Of a stretch of DNA of 58,632 bases, positions 44,679 through 53,800 are shown piece by piece (the stretch's first letter is position 1; every line of letters begins with the position of its first letter). Source of the stretch: Rubrivivax sp. GTDB taxonomy: Bacteria; Pseudomonadota; Gammaproteobacteria; Burkholderiales; Burkholderiaceae_C. The notes below the pieces were generated by a model that worked only from the letters and a program-made list of their open reading frames with translations, ran no database searches and was not told the DNA's origin. The translations under genes and the position numbers were made by a program. The DNA lies in the NCBI GenBank assembly GCA_021300575.1, contig JAJTDM010000014.1, positions 1 to 58,632 of the forward strand, read 5' to 3'.

Positions 44679-44750
44679 CAAGAAAACGCAGGGCCGCTCC
44701 CAAGTTTTCTTGCTCTCCCTCGGGGGGCTGGGCCGGGCATCGCCCGGCCC
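44679..44750. terminator. Two inverted repeats between DUF2783 and GS-like genes
   Basis: CAAGAAAAC (44679-44687) and GTTTTCTTG (44704-44712) form 9-bp perfect arms around a 16-nt loop. Then GGGCCGGGC (44730-44738) and GCCCGGCCC (44742-44750) form a 9-bp stem with an ATC loop. The second is a strong hairpin just after the DUF2783 gene on its strand and probably terminates or attenuates transcription into the GS-like gene. The 187-bp gap holds no other gene. Confidence 0.55.
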
Positions 44751-44759
44751 TTGGGGGCT

Positions 44760-44942
44760 TCACAAGTCCTCCAGCGCGCTGGCCACCAGGGCCTCCACGC
44801 GGGCCCGGTCGCCCAGTTCCTGGGCCAGCAAGAGCGCCAGCTTGGTGAGCATCAGTTCCGACCGGCCTTCCGGCGCGCGGTCGATGGCCTCGGCCAGCAG
44901 GTCGTACACGCTTTCGAGGTCAGGCAAGGTCAGGCCGGGCAT
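44760..44942 (-). CDS. DUF2783 domain protein
   Basis: Small protein of 60 aa starting ATG 44942 (MPGLTLPDLESVYDLLAEAID). It is helical and acidic, with the family's hallmark ELMLTKLALLLAQELGD and ending ALEDL. DUF2783 proteins are nearly always encoded beside aromatic FAD hydroxylases, as here (40 bp after the hydroxylase), and have no established function; a small accessory subunit is a reasonable guess. A longer in-frame reading upstream overlaps the hydroxylase and is not used. Confidence 0.82.
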   Translation of the reverse strand: MPGLTLPDLESVYDLLAEAIDRAPEGRSELMLTKLALLLAQELGDRARVEALVASALEDL

Positions 44943-44982
44943 GGGAAGCACTCGATGGGATGGGGATTGGGAGGCAAGGCGT

Positions 44983-46656
44983 TCAGGCTGCGTGGCCCAG
45001 GCCCCGGCGCAGCGCCGCCTGCACACGCGCCGGCGTGACGGCATGCCAGCGCGCGCACACGTGCTGGTCAGGCCGCACCAGCAGGGCCGAGCCGGGGCCG
45101 CGCAGGCCCAGCGCGCCGCCCAGCGCCAGCGGCACCACCAGCGTCTGCACATCGCCCAGCGCCTGCCCGCCGGCGCAGGACGCCAGCGTGGCCTCGTCGT
45201 CCACGAGCAGCGTGAAGCGTCCGGCTCCTGTGCCGCACCACCTGTCCAGCAGGAAGCCTTCTCCCCAGCGGAAATTGGGCAGCGGCGCCCCGTTGACGGG
45301 CCCGGCGTCGAAAGCAGCACTGTCGTCCTGCGCGGCGTTCAGGGGCGAGTCCAGGTAGTCGTGCGGGCGCGAGGTGCGCCAGTGGTACAGCGGTCGCACG
45401 AACTCGTGTGTGAGCGACAACGACAACACCGCGTCGCGCAACCTACGGAAACCCCGGGTGGGCGGCGTCATGAAGCGGGTGCTCTTGCCGGCCTCCTGGA
45501 CGATCTCGCGGGCGGCGGCCACGCGCTCGTGGCTGTAACTCGACATCAGCCCCGGGCCGGCACGGCCGTGCACGGTCGCCGCGAGCTTCCAGGCCAGGTT
45601 CTGCGCGTCCTGGAAGCCGGTGTTGGCTCCACGCACACCGAAGATGGGCAGCAGGTGCGCCGCGTCGCCTGCGAACGCGATGCGTCCGTGCACGTAGCGC
45701 GGCAGGGTGAGCGCACGCGCGGAGTAGACCGAAGACCAGTCCAGTTCCCAGGGCACGCCGGCATGGCCGATCAGGGCCAGTTGCGCATCGATGCGCGCTT
45801 TCAGCGAGGCGGGCTCCAAGGCCTGTTCGGGCGTCTCGCCCGGGGGCAGCTGGTAGTCCACGCGCCAGATCGAATCAGGCTCGCGGTGCATCAGCACGGT
45901 GTTGCCCGGGTTCCAGGGCGGGTCGAAGAAGGCCAGACGCTCGGTGGGCAGCGGCAGGTCGATGCGGATGTCGGCGATGACGAAGCGGCCCTCGTAGGCC
46001 GCGCCCTCCAGTTTCAGGCCACAGGCCGTGCGCAAGGGTGACCGGGCGCCGTCGGCAGCCACCACCCAAGGGGCCTGCTGCACGTAGGTGCCGCCAGGGG
46101 TGTCGATCTCCAGCGTGACGCCCGGCCCCTGACCCGCATCGTCTGCGCCGTCGCAGTCGCCATCACCGTCAATGTTGCGAAGCAGGCGCGACACCTTGTG
46201 GCCCCAGCGCACCTGCGCATGCGGAAACGCCGCCAGGGCCTGCAGCAGGTACTCCTCCACGTATTGCTGCTGCAGGTTGGTCATGGGGAAGAAGCGATCG
46301 TCCTCGCGGTGCGGCGCCTCCATCCGAAAGACACGCTGGCCGCGGTAGAACGAGTTGCCGAAGCGCCAGGGCAGGCCCTTGGCCGTGATGCGATCTGCCA
46401 CCCCGGCCTGCTGCAGGATCTCCATGGAGCGGCGGGTGAAGACGATGGCGCGGCTGCCCTCGCTGACCTGTAGTTCGCTTTCAAGCACCACCACCCGCAC
46501 GCCCTGCTGCGCCAGGCCCAGGGCCGTCACCAGGCCGATGGGGCCAGCCCCCACCACCAGGACTTGCACCTGCTCGTCGGCCACGGCCGGCGCCGTTTCA
46601 TGGACCTGGTAGCGGTAGTACAGGGAGGGCCGGGGCTCGGCTTGAGGCTGGTGCAT
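44983..46656 (-). CDS. FAD-dependent aromatic-ring hydroxylase (PHBH/MhpA-like)
   Basis: 557 aa, group A flavin monooxygenase with a C-terminal thioredoxin-like domain (about 430-557). FAD motif GAGPIG (36-41), the WVVAADGARS segment (DG motif) and the GD motif FAGDAAHLLPIFGVRGANTGFQDAQNLAWKL are intact. Relatives hydroxylate 3-(3-hydroxyphenyl)propionate, resorcinol-type or hydroxybenzoate-type phenols; the substrate here is not determinable. ATG 46656 is used; reading further upstream runs through the divergent marR gene. Its promoter region carries the same 17-bp element as the gentisate operon, which hints at a related 3-hydroxyaryl substrate. Confidence 0.85.
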   Translation of the reverse strand: MHQPQAEPRPSLYYRYQVHETAPAVADEQVQVLVVGAGPIGLVTALGLAQQGVRVVVLESELQVSEGSRAIVFTRRSMEILQQAGVADRITAKGLPWRFGNSFYRGQRVFRMEAPHREDDRFFPMTNLQQQYVEEYLLQALAAFPHAQVRWGHKVSRLLRNIDGDGDCDGADDAGQGPGVTLEIDTPGGTYVQQAPWVVAADGARSPLRTACGLKLEGAAYEGRFVIADIRIDLPLPTERLAFFDPPWNPGNTVLMHREPDSIWRVDYQLPPGETPEQALEPASLKARIDAQLALIGHAGVPWELDWSSVYSARALTLPRYVHGRIAFAGDAAHLLPIFGVRGANTGFQDAQNLAWKLAATVHGRAGPGLMSSYSHERVAAAREIVQEAGKSTRFMTPPTRGFRRLRDAVLSLSLTHEFVRPLYHWRTSRPHDYLDSPLNAAQDDSAAFDAGPVNGAPLPNFRWGEGFLLDRWCGTGAGRFTLLVDDEATLASCAGGQALGDVQTLVVPLALGGALGLRGPGSALLVRPDQHVCARWHAVTPARVQAALRRGLGHAA

Positions 46657-46686
46657 GGCGAGCGGATACAACAGGCGTTTGTAATA

Positions 46687-46703
46687 AGTATGCTGACGAT
46701 AAG
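46687..46703. promoter_or_regulatory. Candidate MarR operator, second copy
   Basis: AGTATGCTGACGATAAG, identical (inverted) to 1723-1739. It lies near the centre of the 87 bp between the divergent hydroxylase and marR start codons, the usual place for a MarR autoregulatory site. A direct repeat of ATAAG (46684-46688 and 46699-46703) frames it. Exact 17-base identity between two distant promoters of hydroxyaryl-monooxygenase genes is unlikely by chance. Confidence 0.6.
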
Positions 46704-46743
46704 ACTGATGATATTCTGGAATCCCACGATCAGGGACATTCTC

Positions 46744-47244
46744 ATGCCCGCCGCACCGCACGCCGACATCCCTGACATCGAGGCCCAGCCCGGACACCTG
46801 ATCCGCCGGCTGCAGCAGTTCGCCGTGGCGCTGTTCATGGACGAGACCCAGGGCCAGGACCTGACGCCGGTGCAGTTCGCCGCGCTGGCCGCCGCGCACC
46901 GCCAACCTGGCATGGACCAGCGCACGCTGGCCGCGACCATCGGCTTCGACACCTCCACCACGGGCGGCGTGCTGGACCGGCTGGAGAGCCGGGGCCTCCT
47001 CCAGCGCAGTGCCTCCGCCGAAGACCGGCGGGTGCGGTTGATCAATCTGACGGCCGCAGGCAGGGATATGCTCCAGGCCGTGACACCCGGCATGCTCGCC
47101 GCCCAGAACCGCATTCTTGAACCGCTGCCCCAGGCGCAGCGGCGGGCGTTCATGGCCATGCTGGAGCGGCTGGTGCAGGCCCATCAGACGCATCAGACCA
47201 CCCATCAAGCCACCCGTCAGGCCGGCAGGCCCGGCGAAGGCTGA
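46744..47244 (+). CDS. MarR-family transcriptional regulator
   Basis: 166 aa. Winged-helix domain at about 50-110: DQRTLAATIGFDTSTTGGVLDRLESRGLL (recognition helix), then SAEDRRVRLINLTAAG (wing). The C-terminal dimerisation helix ends in a His/Thr/Gln-rich tail (AHQTHQTTHQATRQ). ATG 46744 is the natural start. MarR proteins next to aromatic hydroxylase genes usually repress them until the phenolic substrate binds; MobR, which controls a 3-hydroxybenzoate hydroxylase in Comamonas, is a known example. The shared operator implies control of the gentisate operon as well (inference). Confidence 0.9.
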   Translation: MPAAPHADIPDIEAQPGHLIRRLQQFAVALFMDETQGQDLTPVQFAALAAAHRQPGMDQRTLAATIGFDTSTTGGVLDRLESRGLLQRSASAEDRRVRLINLTAAGRDMLQAVTPGMLAAQNRILEPLPQAQRRAFMAMLERLVQAHQTHQTTHQATRQAGRPGEG

Positions 47245-47268
47245 GCCTCACCCCAAGGAGCCCAGGCG

Positions 47269-48624
47269 ATGCAACTGAGTTTTCTGGGCGCGGCGGACAC
47301 GGTGACGGGTTCGCGCCACCTGGCGGAACTGGGTGGCCAGCGCGTCCTGCTGGACTGCGGGCTCTACCAGGGTTTCAAGGTCTTCCGTGAACGCAACTGG
47401 CAGCCACCCACCGAGGCGATGAGGGGGGCTGACGCGGTGGTGCTCAGCCACGCGCACCTGGACCACTGTGGCTGGCTGCCGGTGCTGGTGAAGTCGGGCT
47501 TCCACGGCCGCGTGATCGCCTCGCCGGCCACGCGGGACCTGGCCGAGGTGCTGCTGCTGGACAGCGCCCACCTGCAGGAAGAGGACGCCCGCCGCGCCAA
47601 CCGCTACGGCTACTCCCGGCACGAGAAGGCCCTCCCCCTGTACACCCGCTCTGACGCGCTGAAAGCCATCGCACGCATCGAGACACTGGAGCCCGGCCAG
47701 GGCTTGCGGCTGGGCGAGGTGGAACTGGGCTTAAGCCCCATCGGCCACCTGCTGGGCGCCTGCGCGGTCAGCCTCACCCACCGCAAGGAGCGGCTGGTGT
47801 TCTCCGGCGATGTGGGGCGCCAGCACGACCTGCTGATGCCCCCGCCGCAGAAGATCACCCGCGCGGACGTGCTGCTGGTGGAATCCACCTACGGCAACCG
47901 CCAGCACCCTGTGGAGGACTCGGCGGCCCGGCTGGCTGCCGTGATCCGGGAGACCGTCGCGCGCGGCGGCTCGGTGCTGATCCCCAGCTTTGCGGTGGGC
48001 CGGGCGCAGGCGCTGCTGCTGGTGCTGCATCGCCTGAAGGCGGCCGGAGAGATTCCGCGCGAGTTGCCGGTGTTCCTGGACAGCCCCATGGCCACGCAGG
48101 CCACCGAGCTGTACCGGCGCCACCACAGCCTCATGCGCATCAGCTCCAGCGAGGCGCGCAACCTGCTGCAGGGCGTGCGCGTGAGCGCCACCGCCCAGGC
48201 GTCGATGCGCCTGTCCCAACTGCGCTACCCCGCCGTGATCGTCTCGGCCAGCGGCATGGCCACGGGCGGTCGTGTGCTGCACCACCTCAAGGCCATGGCG
48301 CCAGAGCCCAGGCATCACATCGTGTTCGCGGGTTTTCAGGTGGCCGGCAGCCGCGGGGCCCGGCTGGTGGATGGCGCGCCCGAGGTGAAGATCCACGGGG
48401 AGTACGTGCCCGTGCGCGCCACGGTGTCGCACCTGGCGGGGTTCTCAGGGCACGCCGACAGCGAAGAACTCCTGGCCTGGTTGCGCAGCTTTCGAAAGCC
48501 GCCTCGCCAGACCTTCGTGGTGCACGGTGACCCCGCAGCCAGCGACGCGCTGCGCCTGCGGATCCAAGAGGAACTGGGCTGGGCCGTGCATGTAGCCTCG
48601 CATGGCGCTACCGTGGAGGCCTGA
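47269..48624 (+). CDS. MBL-fold metallo-hydrolase with RNA-processing (beta-CASP) domain
   Basis: 451 aa. Metallo-beta-lactamase core: HAHLDHCGWLP with H61, H63, D65 and H66; then the beta-CASP insert (SVLIPSFAVGRAQALLLVLHRL, DSPMATQATELYRRH); finally SASGMATGGRVLHHL and HLAGFSGHADSEELLAWL (RMMBL). This is the CPSF73/YSH1-like family of RNA nucleases; bacterial members are poorly characterised. It begins 24 bp after marR and may be co-transcribed. A strong hairpin follows. Confidence 0.9.
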   Translation: MQLSFLGAADTVTGSRHLAELGGQRVLLDCGLYQGFKVFRERNWQPPTEAMRGADAVVLSHAHLDHCGWLPVLVKSGFHGRVIASPATRDLAEVLLLDSAHLQEEDARRANRYGYSRHEKALPLYTRSDALKAIARIETLEPGQGLRLGEVELGLSPIGHLLGACAVSLTHRKERLVFSGDVGRQHDLLMPPPQKITRADVLLVESTYGNRQHPVEDSAARLAAVIRETVARGGSVLIPSFAVGRAQALLLVLHRLKAAGEIPRELPVFLDSPMATQATELYRRHHSLMRISSSEARNLLQGVRVSATAQASMRLSQLRYPAVIVSASGMATGGRVLHHLKAMAPEPRHHIVFAGFQVAGSRGARLVDGAPEVKIHGEYVPVRATVSHLAGFSGHADSEELLAWLRSFRKPPRQTFVVHGDPAASDALRLRIQEELGWAVHVASHGATVEA

Positions 48625-48630
48625 AGCGAG

Positions 48631-48655
48631 GACGCCGGTTCGATGAACCGGCGTC
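48631..48655 (+). terminator. Hairpin terminator after the MBL-fold gene
   Basis: Perfect 11-bp arms GACGCCGGTTC (48631-48641) and GAACCGGCGTC (48645-48655) with a GAT loop. A short TTTT follows at about 48668. Probable shared terminator of this gene and the convergent Lys/Ala-rich gene. Confidence 0.7.
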
Positions 48656-48700
48656 GGGCGCTCGAGGTTTTGCTGCCAGGGGCATAGACCCCAGGAAGGC

Positions 48701-48952
48701 TCAGGCCGCGGGCTTGTCAGCCGCCTTCTTGGCCGGCTTCTTGGCGACCTTCTTGCTGGACTTCTTGGCGGCCTTCTTTTCAGCCTTCTTTTCTGTCTTC
48801 TTCTCAGCCTTCGCCTCTGCCTTCTTCTCGGCCTTGGCTGCGGGCACCGCTGCAGGAGCAGGTGCGGGCGCAGGCGCTGCGGGCGCTGCTGCCTGAGCGA
48901 ACGCGCCGGCGGAGAAGGCGACCGCGGCGAACAAAGCGATGATGGACTTCAT
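48701..48952 (-). CDS. Exported Lys/Ala-rich (histone H1-like) small protein
   Basis: 83 aa. Residues 1-20 form a clean Sec signal (MKSIIALFAAVAFSAGAFAQ), cleaved after FAQ or AFA. An Ala/Pro segment (AAAPAAPAPAPAPAAVPAA) follows, then about 45 residues of KKAEKK/AKK repeats, close in composition to bacterial histone H1-like tails. The mature protein is strongly basic and should be unstructured. Similar small proteins occur in Burkholderiales without known function; a periplasmic polyanion- or peptidoglycan-binding role is a guess. An upstream in-frame ATG (49000) would mask the signal and is rejected. Confidence 0.75.
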   Translation of the reverse strand: MKSIIALFAAVAFSAGAFAQAAAPAAPAPAPAPAAVPAAKAEKKAEAKAEKKTEKKAEKKAAKKSSKKVAKKPAKKAADKPAA

Positions 48953-49063
48953 GGTGGACCCTCTGGATTTGACCGCCCCGATGCGGAGCCGCCTGTACAT
49001 TCAACGCTCCGGACAAGACATCGTTGACACCCTGCAGTGTCCCAGAACCCGTCTTGACCGAAC

Positions 49064-49945
49064 TTACACAAACACACCTTGGCGCAGCCACTTGGTGGCC
49101 ACCCATTTCTCCCCCGCCAGCACGGGGGCTCCCCCATGCAGTGTCTTGGTGATGGCATGGGGCCGGTCGTAGCTGAAGAAGACGGCGCTGCCGCGCACCG
49201 GGGCCACCTCCAAACCGGCATCAGGGAAGACGGTGGCACCACCTTGCTGCGGCGTGTTCAGGTACATCACCAGCGTGCCCACGCGCTGGCCGCCGCGCTC
49301 CACGATCTTGGGCGTGCCGGGCTGTTCGGGGTCGAAATAGTCGTTGTGGGGCTTGTACTGGGCCCCGGGCCGATAGCGCAGGATCTGCAGGCCTTCGCCG
49401 CGGTCCAGAGGCCAGTTGAGCAAGGTGGCGATGCGCCGCTCTATACGGTCGATCAGCGGCGTCTCGCCGCGCTCGAAAAACATGCCGTCGCTGGTGCGCG
49501 CGGCATGCACCTCGCTGCCGCCCGTGGCGGTGTCCACAGTCTCTGAACGCACGAGCCGCGGGGTGGCCTGTGCCATCAGGCCGTCGCACTCCTGCGCCGT
49601 GAGCAGGTCGGCAAAGATCACCACGCGGGGCAGGCGCAGCGACATCACCACCTTGACCGGGTGCCCGTCCACGACGATGACGTTGGCTCCGTCATCGATC
49701 TGCGGCGCCGGCACGCTGGAGCCGCCGCCGGGCACGGCCTCGCGCAGGCTGGCCAGGTGGCCACGAAGGGTGTGCTCCATCGCATCCAGCGCCACGTCCT
49801 CGTGCCAGCCGCTGGCCACCATGGCCTTGACCACGTCCTCGGGCAGGCAGCCGGCCTCAGCCTGGGCAATGATCCAGCGCCGCAACTCAGGGGTGACCTG
49901 CTGGACGGGGGTGGTGGTGCTGGTGGTCTGGGTGGTGGTGGACAT
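49064..49945 (-). CDS. 2-oxoglutarate/Fe(II) dioxygenase, prolyl 4-hydroxylase-like
   Basis: 293 aa. C-terminal P4Hc domain with the iron triad H200, D202 and H270 and the 2-oxoglutarate-binding K280 (YKPHNDYFDPEQPG and KTLHGGAPVLAGEKWVATKWLR). The N-terminal third (ITPELRRWIIAQAEAGCLPEDVVKAMVASGWHEDVA) is a UBA-like helical domain often found in proteobacterial members. The substrate could be a protein proline or a small molecule; unknown. It reads leftward, 35 bp after yaaA. Confidence 0.88.
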   Translation of the reverse strand: MSTTTQTTSTTTPVQQVTPELRRWIIAQAEAGCLPEDVVKAMVASGWHEDVALDAMEHTLRGHLASLREAVPGGGSSVPAPQIDDGANVIVVDGHPVKVVMSLRLPRVVIFADLLTAQECDGLMAQATPRLVRSETVDTATGGSEVHAARTSDGMFFERGETPLIDRIERRIATLLNWPLDRGEGLQILRYRPGAQYKPHNDYFDPEQPGTPKIVERGGQRVGTLVMYLNTPQQGGATVFPDAGLEVAPVRGSAVFFSYDRPHAITKTLHGGAPVLAGEKWVATKWLRQGVFV

Positions 49946-49980
49946 GTCGACTCCTGCGGCAGAAGCGCTCGATGCGTGGA

Positions 49981-50766
49981 TCAGTCGGCCAACCGGCGCC
50001 GGAAGACCAGGCGGTTGTCGGTGCTGATGCCGGCGTCCAACACATAGCCTTCCAGGTTGAAGGCCTGCAAGGCCTTGGGCGTGCGCGCCTTGTGTTCAAT
50101 GGCCCAGCGCGCCATCAGCCCCCGCGCCCGCTTGGCGAAGAAGCTGATGATCTTGTACTGGCCGCCCTTCCAGTCCTCGAACTGGCAGTCCACCACACGG
50201 GCCTTCAAAGTCGGGCGCAAGGCCACGCGGGCGTACTCCTGCGAGGCCAGGTTGACGACCACAGGGCTCCTGTCCTGGGACAGGCGCTCGCTCAGATACT
50301 CGGCAACGGCGTCGCCCCAGAAGGCATACAGGTCCTTGCCACGGGGGCTCGTCAGCGCCGTGCCCATCTCCAGGCGGTAGGGCTGCAGACGGTCCAGCGG
50401 GCGCAGCGCGCCGTACAGGCCGGAGAGGATGACCAGATGTTCCTGCGCCCAGGCCAGATCGGCGGTGGACAGCGTGTGGGCGTCCAGGCCCTCGTACACG
50501 TCGCCGTTGAAGGCCAGCACCGCCGGCTTGCTGTTGTCAGGCGTGGCCTCGGGTTGCCAGGCAGCGTAGCGGCCCACGTTCAAGGTGGCCAGCGCATCGG
50601 ACAGTTCCATGAGCGAAGCCACCTGCGCAGGCGTCCTGTGCCGCAGCAGGCCGATCAACTCGGCCGCCTGGTCGATGAACAGCGGGTCGGTGGCTTTCTT
50701 GGCCACGGCCGGGCGCACCGGGGTGTCGTAGTCCAAGGTCTTGGCGGGGGACAGGAGGAAGAGCAT
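49981..50766 (-). CDS. yaaA: Peroxide stress protein YaaA (DUF328)
   Basis: 261 aa. It opens with the family signature MLFLLSPAKTLDY and keeps FNGDVYEGLDA, LSGLYGALRPLDRLQPYRLEMGT, VNLASQEYARV and FFAKRARGLMARW. YaaA proteins bind DNA and limit oxidative damage by lowering free iron in E. coli. ATG 50766 matches the family start; longer upstream reading is Pro/Arg-rich filler. It lies 98 bp downstream of dnaE2 on the same strand, a reasonable stress-gene pairing. Confidence 0.93.
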   Translation of the reverse strand: MLFLLSPAKTLDYDTPVRPAVAKKATDPLFIDQAAELIGLLRHRTPAQVASLMELSDALATLNVGRYAAWQPEATPDNSKPAVLAFNGDVYEGLDAHTLSTADLAWAQEHLVILSGLYGALRPLDRLQPYRLEMGTALTSPRGKDLYAFWGDAVAEYLSERLSQDRSPVVVNLASQEYARVALRPTLKARVVDCQFEDWKGGQYKIISFFAKRARGLMARWAIEHKARTPKALQAFNLEGYVLDAGISTDNRLVFRRRLAD

Positions 50767-50864
50767 GGCGACAGGGGGAATGACGGGGATGGTACGGATC
50801 AGCAGCACGCGGTAAGCAAGGTGCAGATTGTGTCGCGCGGCACACCGCCCCTGGTGACGAGTTG

Positions 50865-53800
50865 TCAGCGGAAGTCCCGGCTGCGCGTGGCCAGGCCAGC
50901 CAGCAGCGCGGTGTGGTCCTCCAGGCGCCGGGCCACCAGGTGGCGCACTTCGCCCTCGCATTGCCACACGCCATAGACCGTGAGCAGGCGGCTGGCCAGC
51001 AGGGGCTTGCGCTGGGCCTGGGCCACTGCCGGCCAGACGATGACGTTGACGTGGCCGGTCTCGTCTTCCAGCGTGACGAAGACCACGCCCTTGGCGGTCT
51101 CGGGCCGCTGGCGGTGCGTGACCAGGCCGCTGGCGCGTGCCAGCCGGCCGTGGGGATAGTCGCGCAGCACGGCCGCAGGCTGCACCTTGAAGCCGCTGAG
51201 CGTGGGCCGCAGCAGCCCCACCGGGTGGGCCTTGAGCGATAGGCCGGTGGCACGGTAGTCGGCCAGGGTGTCCAGGCGCAACTCGGGTGTGTCCAGCGTG
51301 GCCTGGGCTTCGTGCGTGCGGGTGTTGCGCAACAGGGTGGTGGCGCGGGTGTCCACGCCGGCCACCGCCCAGGCGGCCTGGTGGCGGTGGCCGGACAGAC
51401 CGGCCAGCGCATCACCCTGGGCCAGCAACTGCAGCTCCCGCGCGTCCAGGCCGGCGCGCCGCGCCAGGTCTTCGGGGCTTTCGAAAGCGTGGAACCCCGG
51501 CTCGCCGGGCCGCCCGCCGCGCGCCTGCTCGATCCGCCGGGCCGCGGCTTCGGGCAGCCCCAGCAGCCGGCTCAGGCCCAGGCGCACGGGTAGCAGGCCG
51601 GGCTCAGCCTGCACCCCTTCGGCCCGACCCTGCTGCCCTTGCTCCAGGGCCTGTCCCAAGCCTTGTTCCAAGCCCCGCTCCAGCGCGGTCTCCCACCCGC
51701 TCCAGTGCACATCCACCGGCCGCACGTGCACGCCGTGGGCCTGCGCATCGCGCACCAGTTGCGCTGGGGCATAAAAGCCCATGGGCTGGCTGTTGAGCAG
51801 CGCGGCCAGGAAGGCATCCGGGTGGTGGCACTTGATCCAGGCGCTGGCGTAGACCAGCAGCGCGAAGCTGGCGGCGTGGCTCTCCGGAAAGCCGTACTCG
51901 CCAAAGCCTTCGATCTGCCGGAAGATGGCCTCGGCATAGTCCTGCGAGTAGCCCTTGGCCACCATGCGGCCCACCAGGCGCTCGTGGAAGGGGCCCAGCC
52001 CGCCCTTGCGCTTCCAGGCGGCCATGGCGCGGCGCAGCTGATCGGCCTCGCCGGGGGTGAAGTCGGCCGCCAGGATGGCCAGCTGCATCACCTGCTCCTG
52101 GAAGATGGGCACGCCCAGGGTGCGCTGCAGCGCCTGGCGCACCTCGTCGCTGGGGTAGGTGACGGGTTCCTCGCCGTTGCGCCGCCGCAGGTAGGGGTGG
52201 ACCATGCCGCCCTGGATGGGCCCGGGCCGCACGATGGCCACCTCGATGACGAGGTCGTAGAAGGTCTGCGGCTTCAGGCGCGGCAGCATGCTCATCTGCG
52301 CCCGGCTCTCCACCTGGAACACGCCCACGCTGTCGCCGCGCGAGAGCATGGCGTAGGTGGCAGCGTCCTCGGGCGGGATGTCCTGCAGGCGGAAGGCCGG
52401 CAGCGCACAAGCTGCAGGCTGGGCCCCGGGCGGCGGCGGTAGTGGCAGCAGTGGCGGCAGTGGCGGCGGCGCCACCATGCCCTGCTTGAACGCCACCAGG
52501 GTCAGCGCCCGGCGCAGCGCACTCAGCATGCCCAGGGCCAGGATGTCCACCTTGATCAGCCCCAGGGCGTCGAGGTCGTCCTTGTCCCACTGGATGACGC
52601 TGCGGCCCTCCATCGCCGCGTTCTCCACCGGCACCAGTTGCGACAGGTCGTCGCGCGCGATGACGAAGCCACCCGGGTGCTGGCTCAAGTGCCGCGGAAA
52701 GCCGATCAGCGCCTCGGTGAGTTCCAGCCACAGCCGACACAGCGGGGTGTCGGGGTCGAAGCCGTTCTCGCGCAGGCGCTCGGGGTCCAGGCGGCGGCCC
52801 GCGGGCGTGCCGCGGTCCACGATCCAGGACATGGACTTGGCCACCGCGTCGATGCGGTCCAGGTCCAGGCCCAGCGCGCGGCCCACGTCGCGCAGGGCCG
52901 AGCGCGGCCGGTAGCTGATGACCACGCCCGTGAGCGCGGCGCGGTGGCGGCCGTACTTGCGGTAGAGGTACTGGATGACCTCCTCGCGGCGCTGGTGCTC
53001 GAAGTCGATGTCGATGTCCGGCGGCTCGTTGCGCTCGGCGCTGATGAAGCGCTCGAACAGCACGCTCATGCGCGCCGGGTCCACCTCGGTGACGTGCAGG
53101 CAGTAGCACACGGCCGAGTTCGCCGCGCTGCCCCGGCCCTGGCACAGGATGCCCTGCGCCCGCGCCCAGGTGGCGATGTCGGCCACCGTCAGGAAATAGG
53201 GCTCGTACTTCAGCTGCGCGATCAAGGCCAGCTCATGTTCGAGCGTGGCGCGCACCGAAGACGGCACGCCGCCGGGAAAGCGCCGCAGGGCGCCTTCCTC
53301 GGTCAGCACGCGCAGCCAGCTCGTGGGGGTGTGGCCGGCAGGCACGATCTCCTGCGGGTACTCGTAACGCAGCTCGTCCAGCGAGAAGGCGCACTGCCCG
53401 GCCAGCGCCACGGTGGCGGCCAGGGCGTCGGGGGGGTACAAGGTGGTGAGGCGGGCGCGCGAGCGCAGATGGGCTTCCGCATTCGGCTCAAGGCCGTAGC
53501 CGCAGGCGGCCACAGGCCGGCGCAAGCGCGTGGCGGTGAGCACGTCCTGCAGCGGCTTGCGCGAGCGGGCGTGCATGAGCACGTCGCCCGCGGCCGCCAC
53601 CGCCAGGCCGGTGGCCTGCGCCACCCGCGCCACCGTGTCCTGCAGCAGGTCGTCATGCGGGCCCAGCAAGCGCTCCAGCGCGAGGAACGCGCGCTCCGGG
53701 CCGAACCAGGTCTTGAGCCACATGGCGTGGGCGAACACGGTCTCGAAGGGCTGCAGCGGATGCGGCACCAGCAGCGCGGCGCAGCCCGGCAGGCCGGCCA

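Noticed and set aside
48631..48655. tRNA-like GGTTCGA motif
   Set aside because: The match is part of a perfect terminator hairpin; no acceptor, D or anticodon arms are present.
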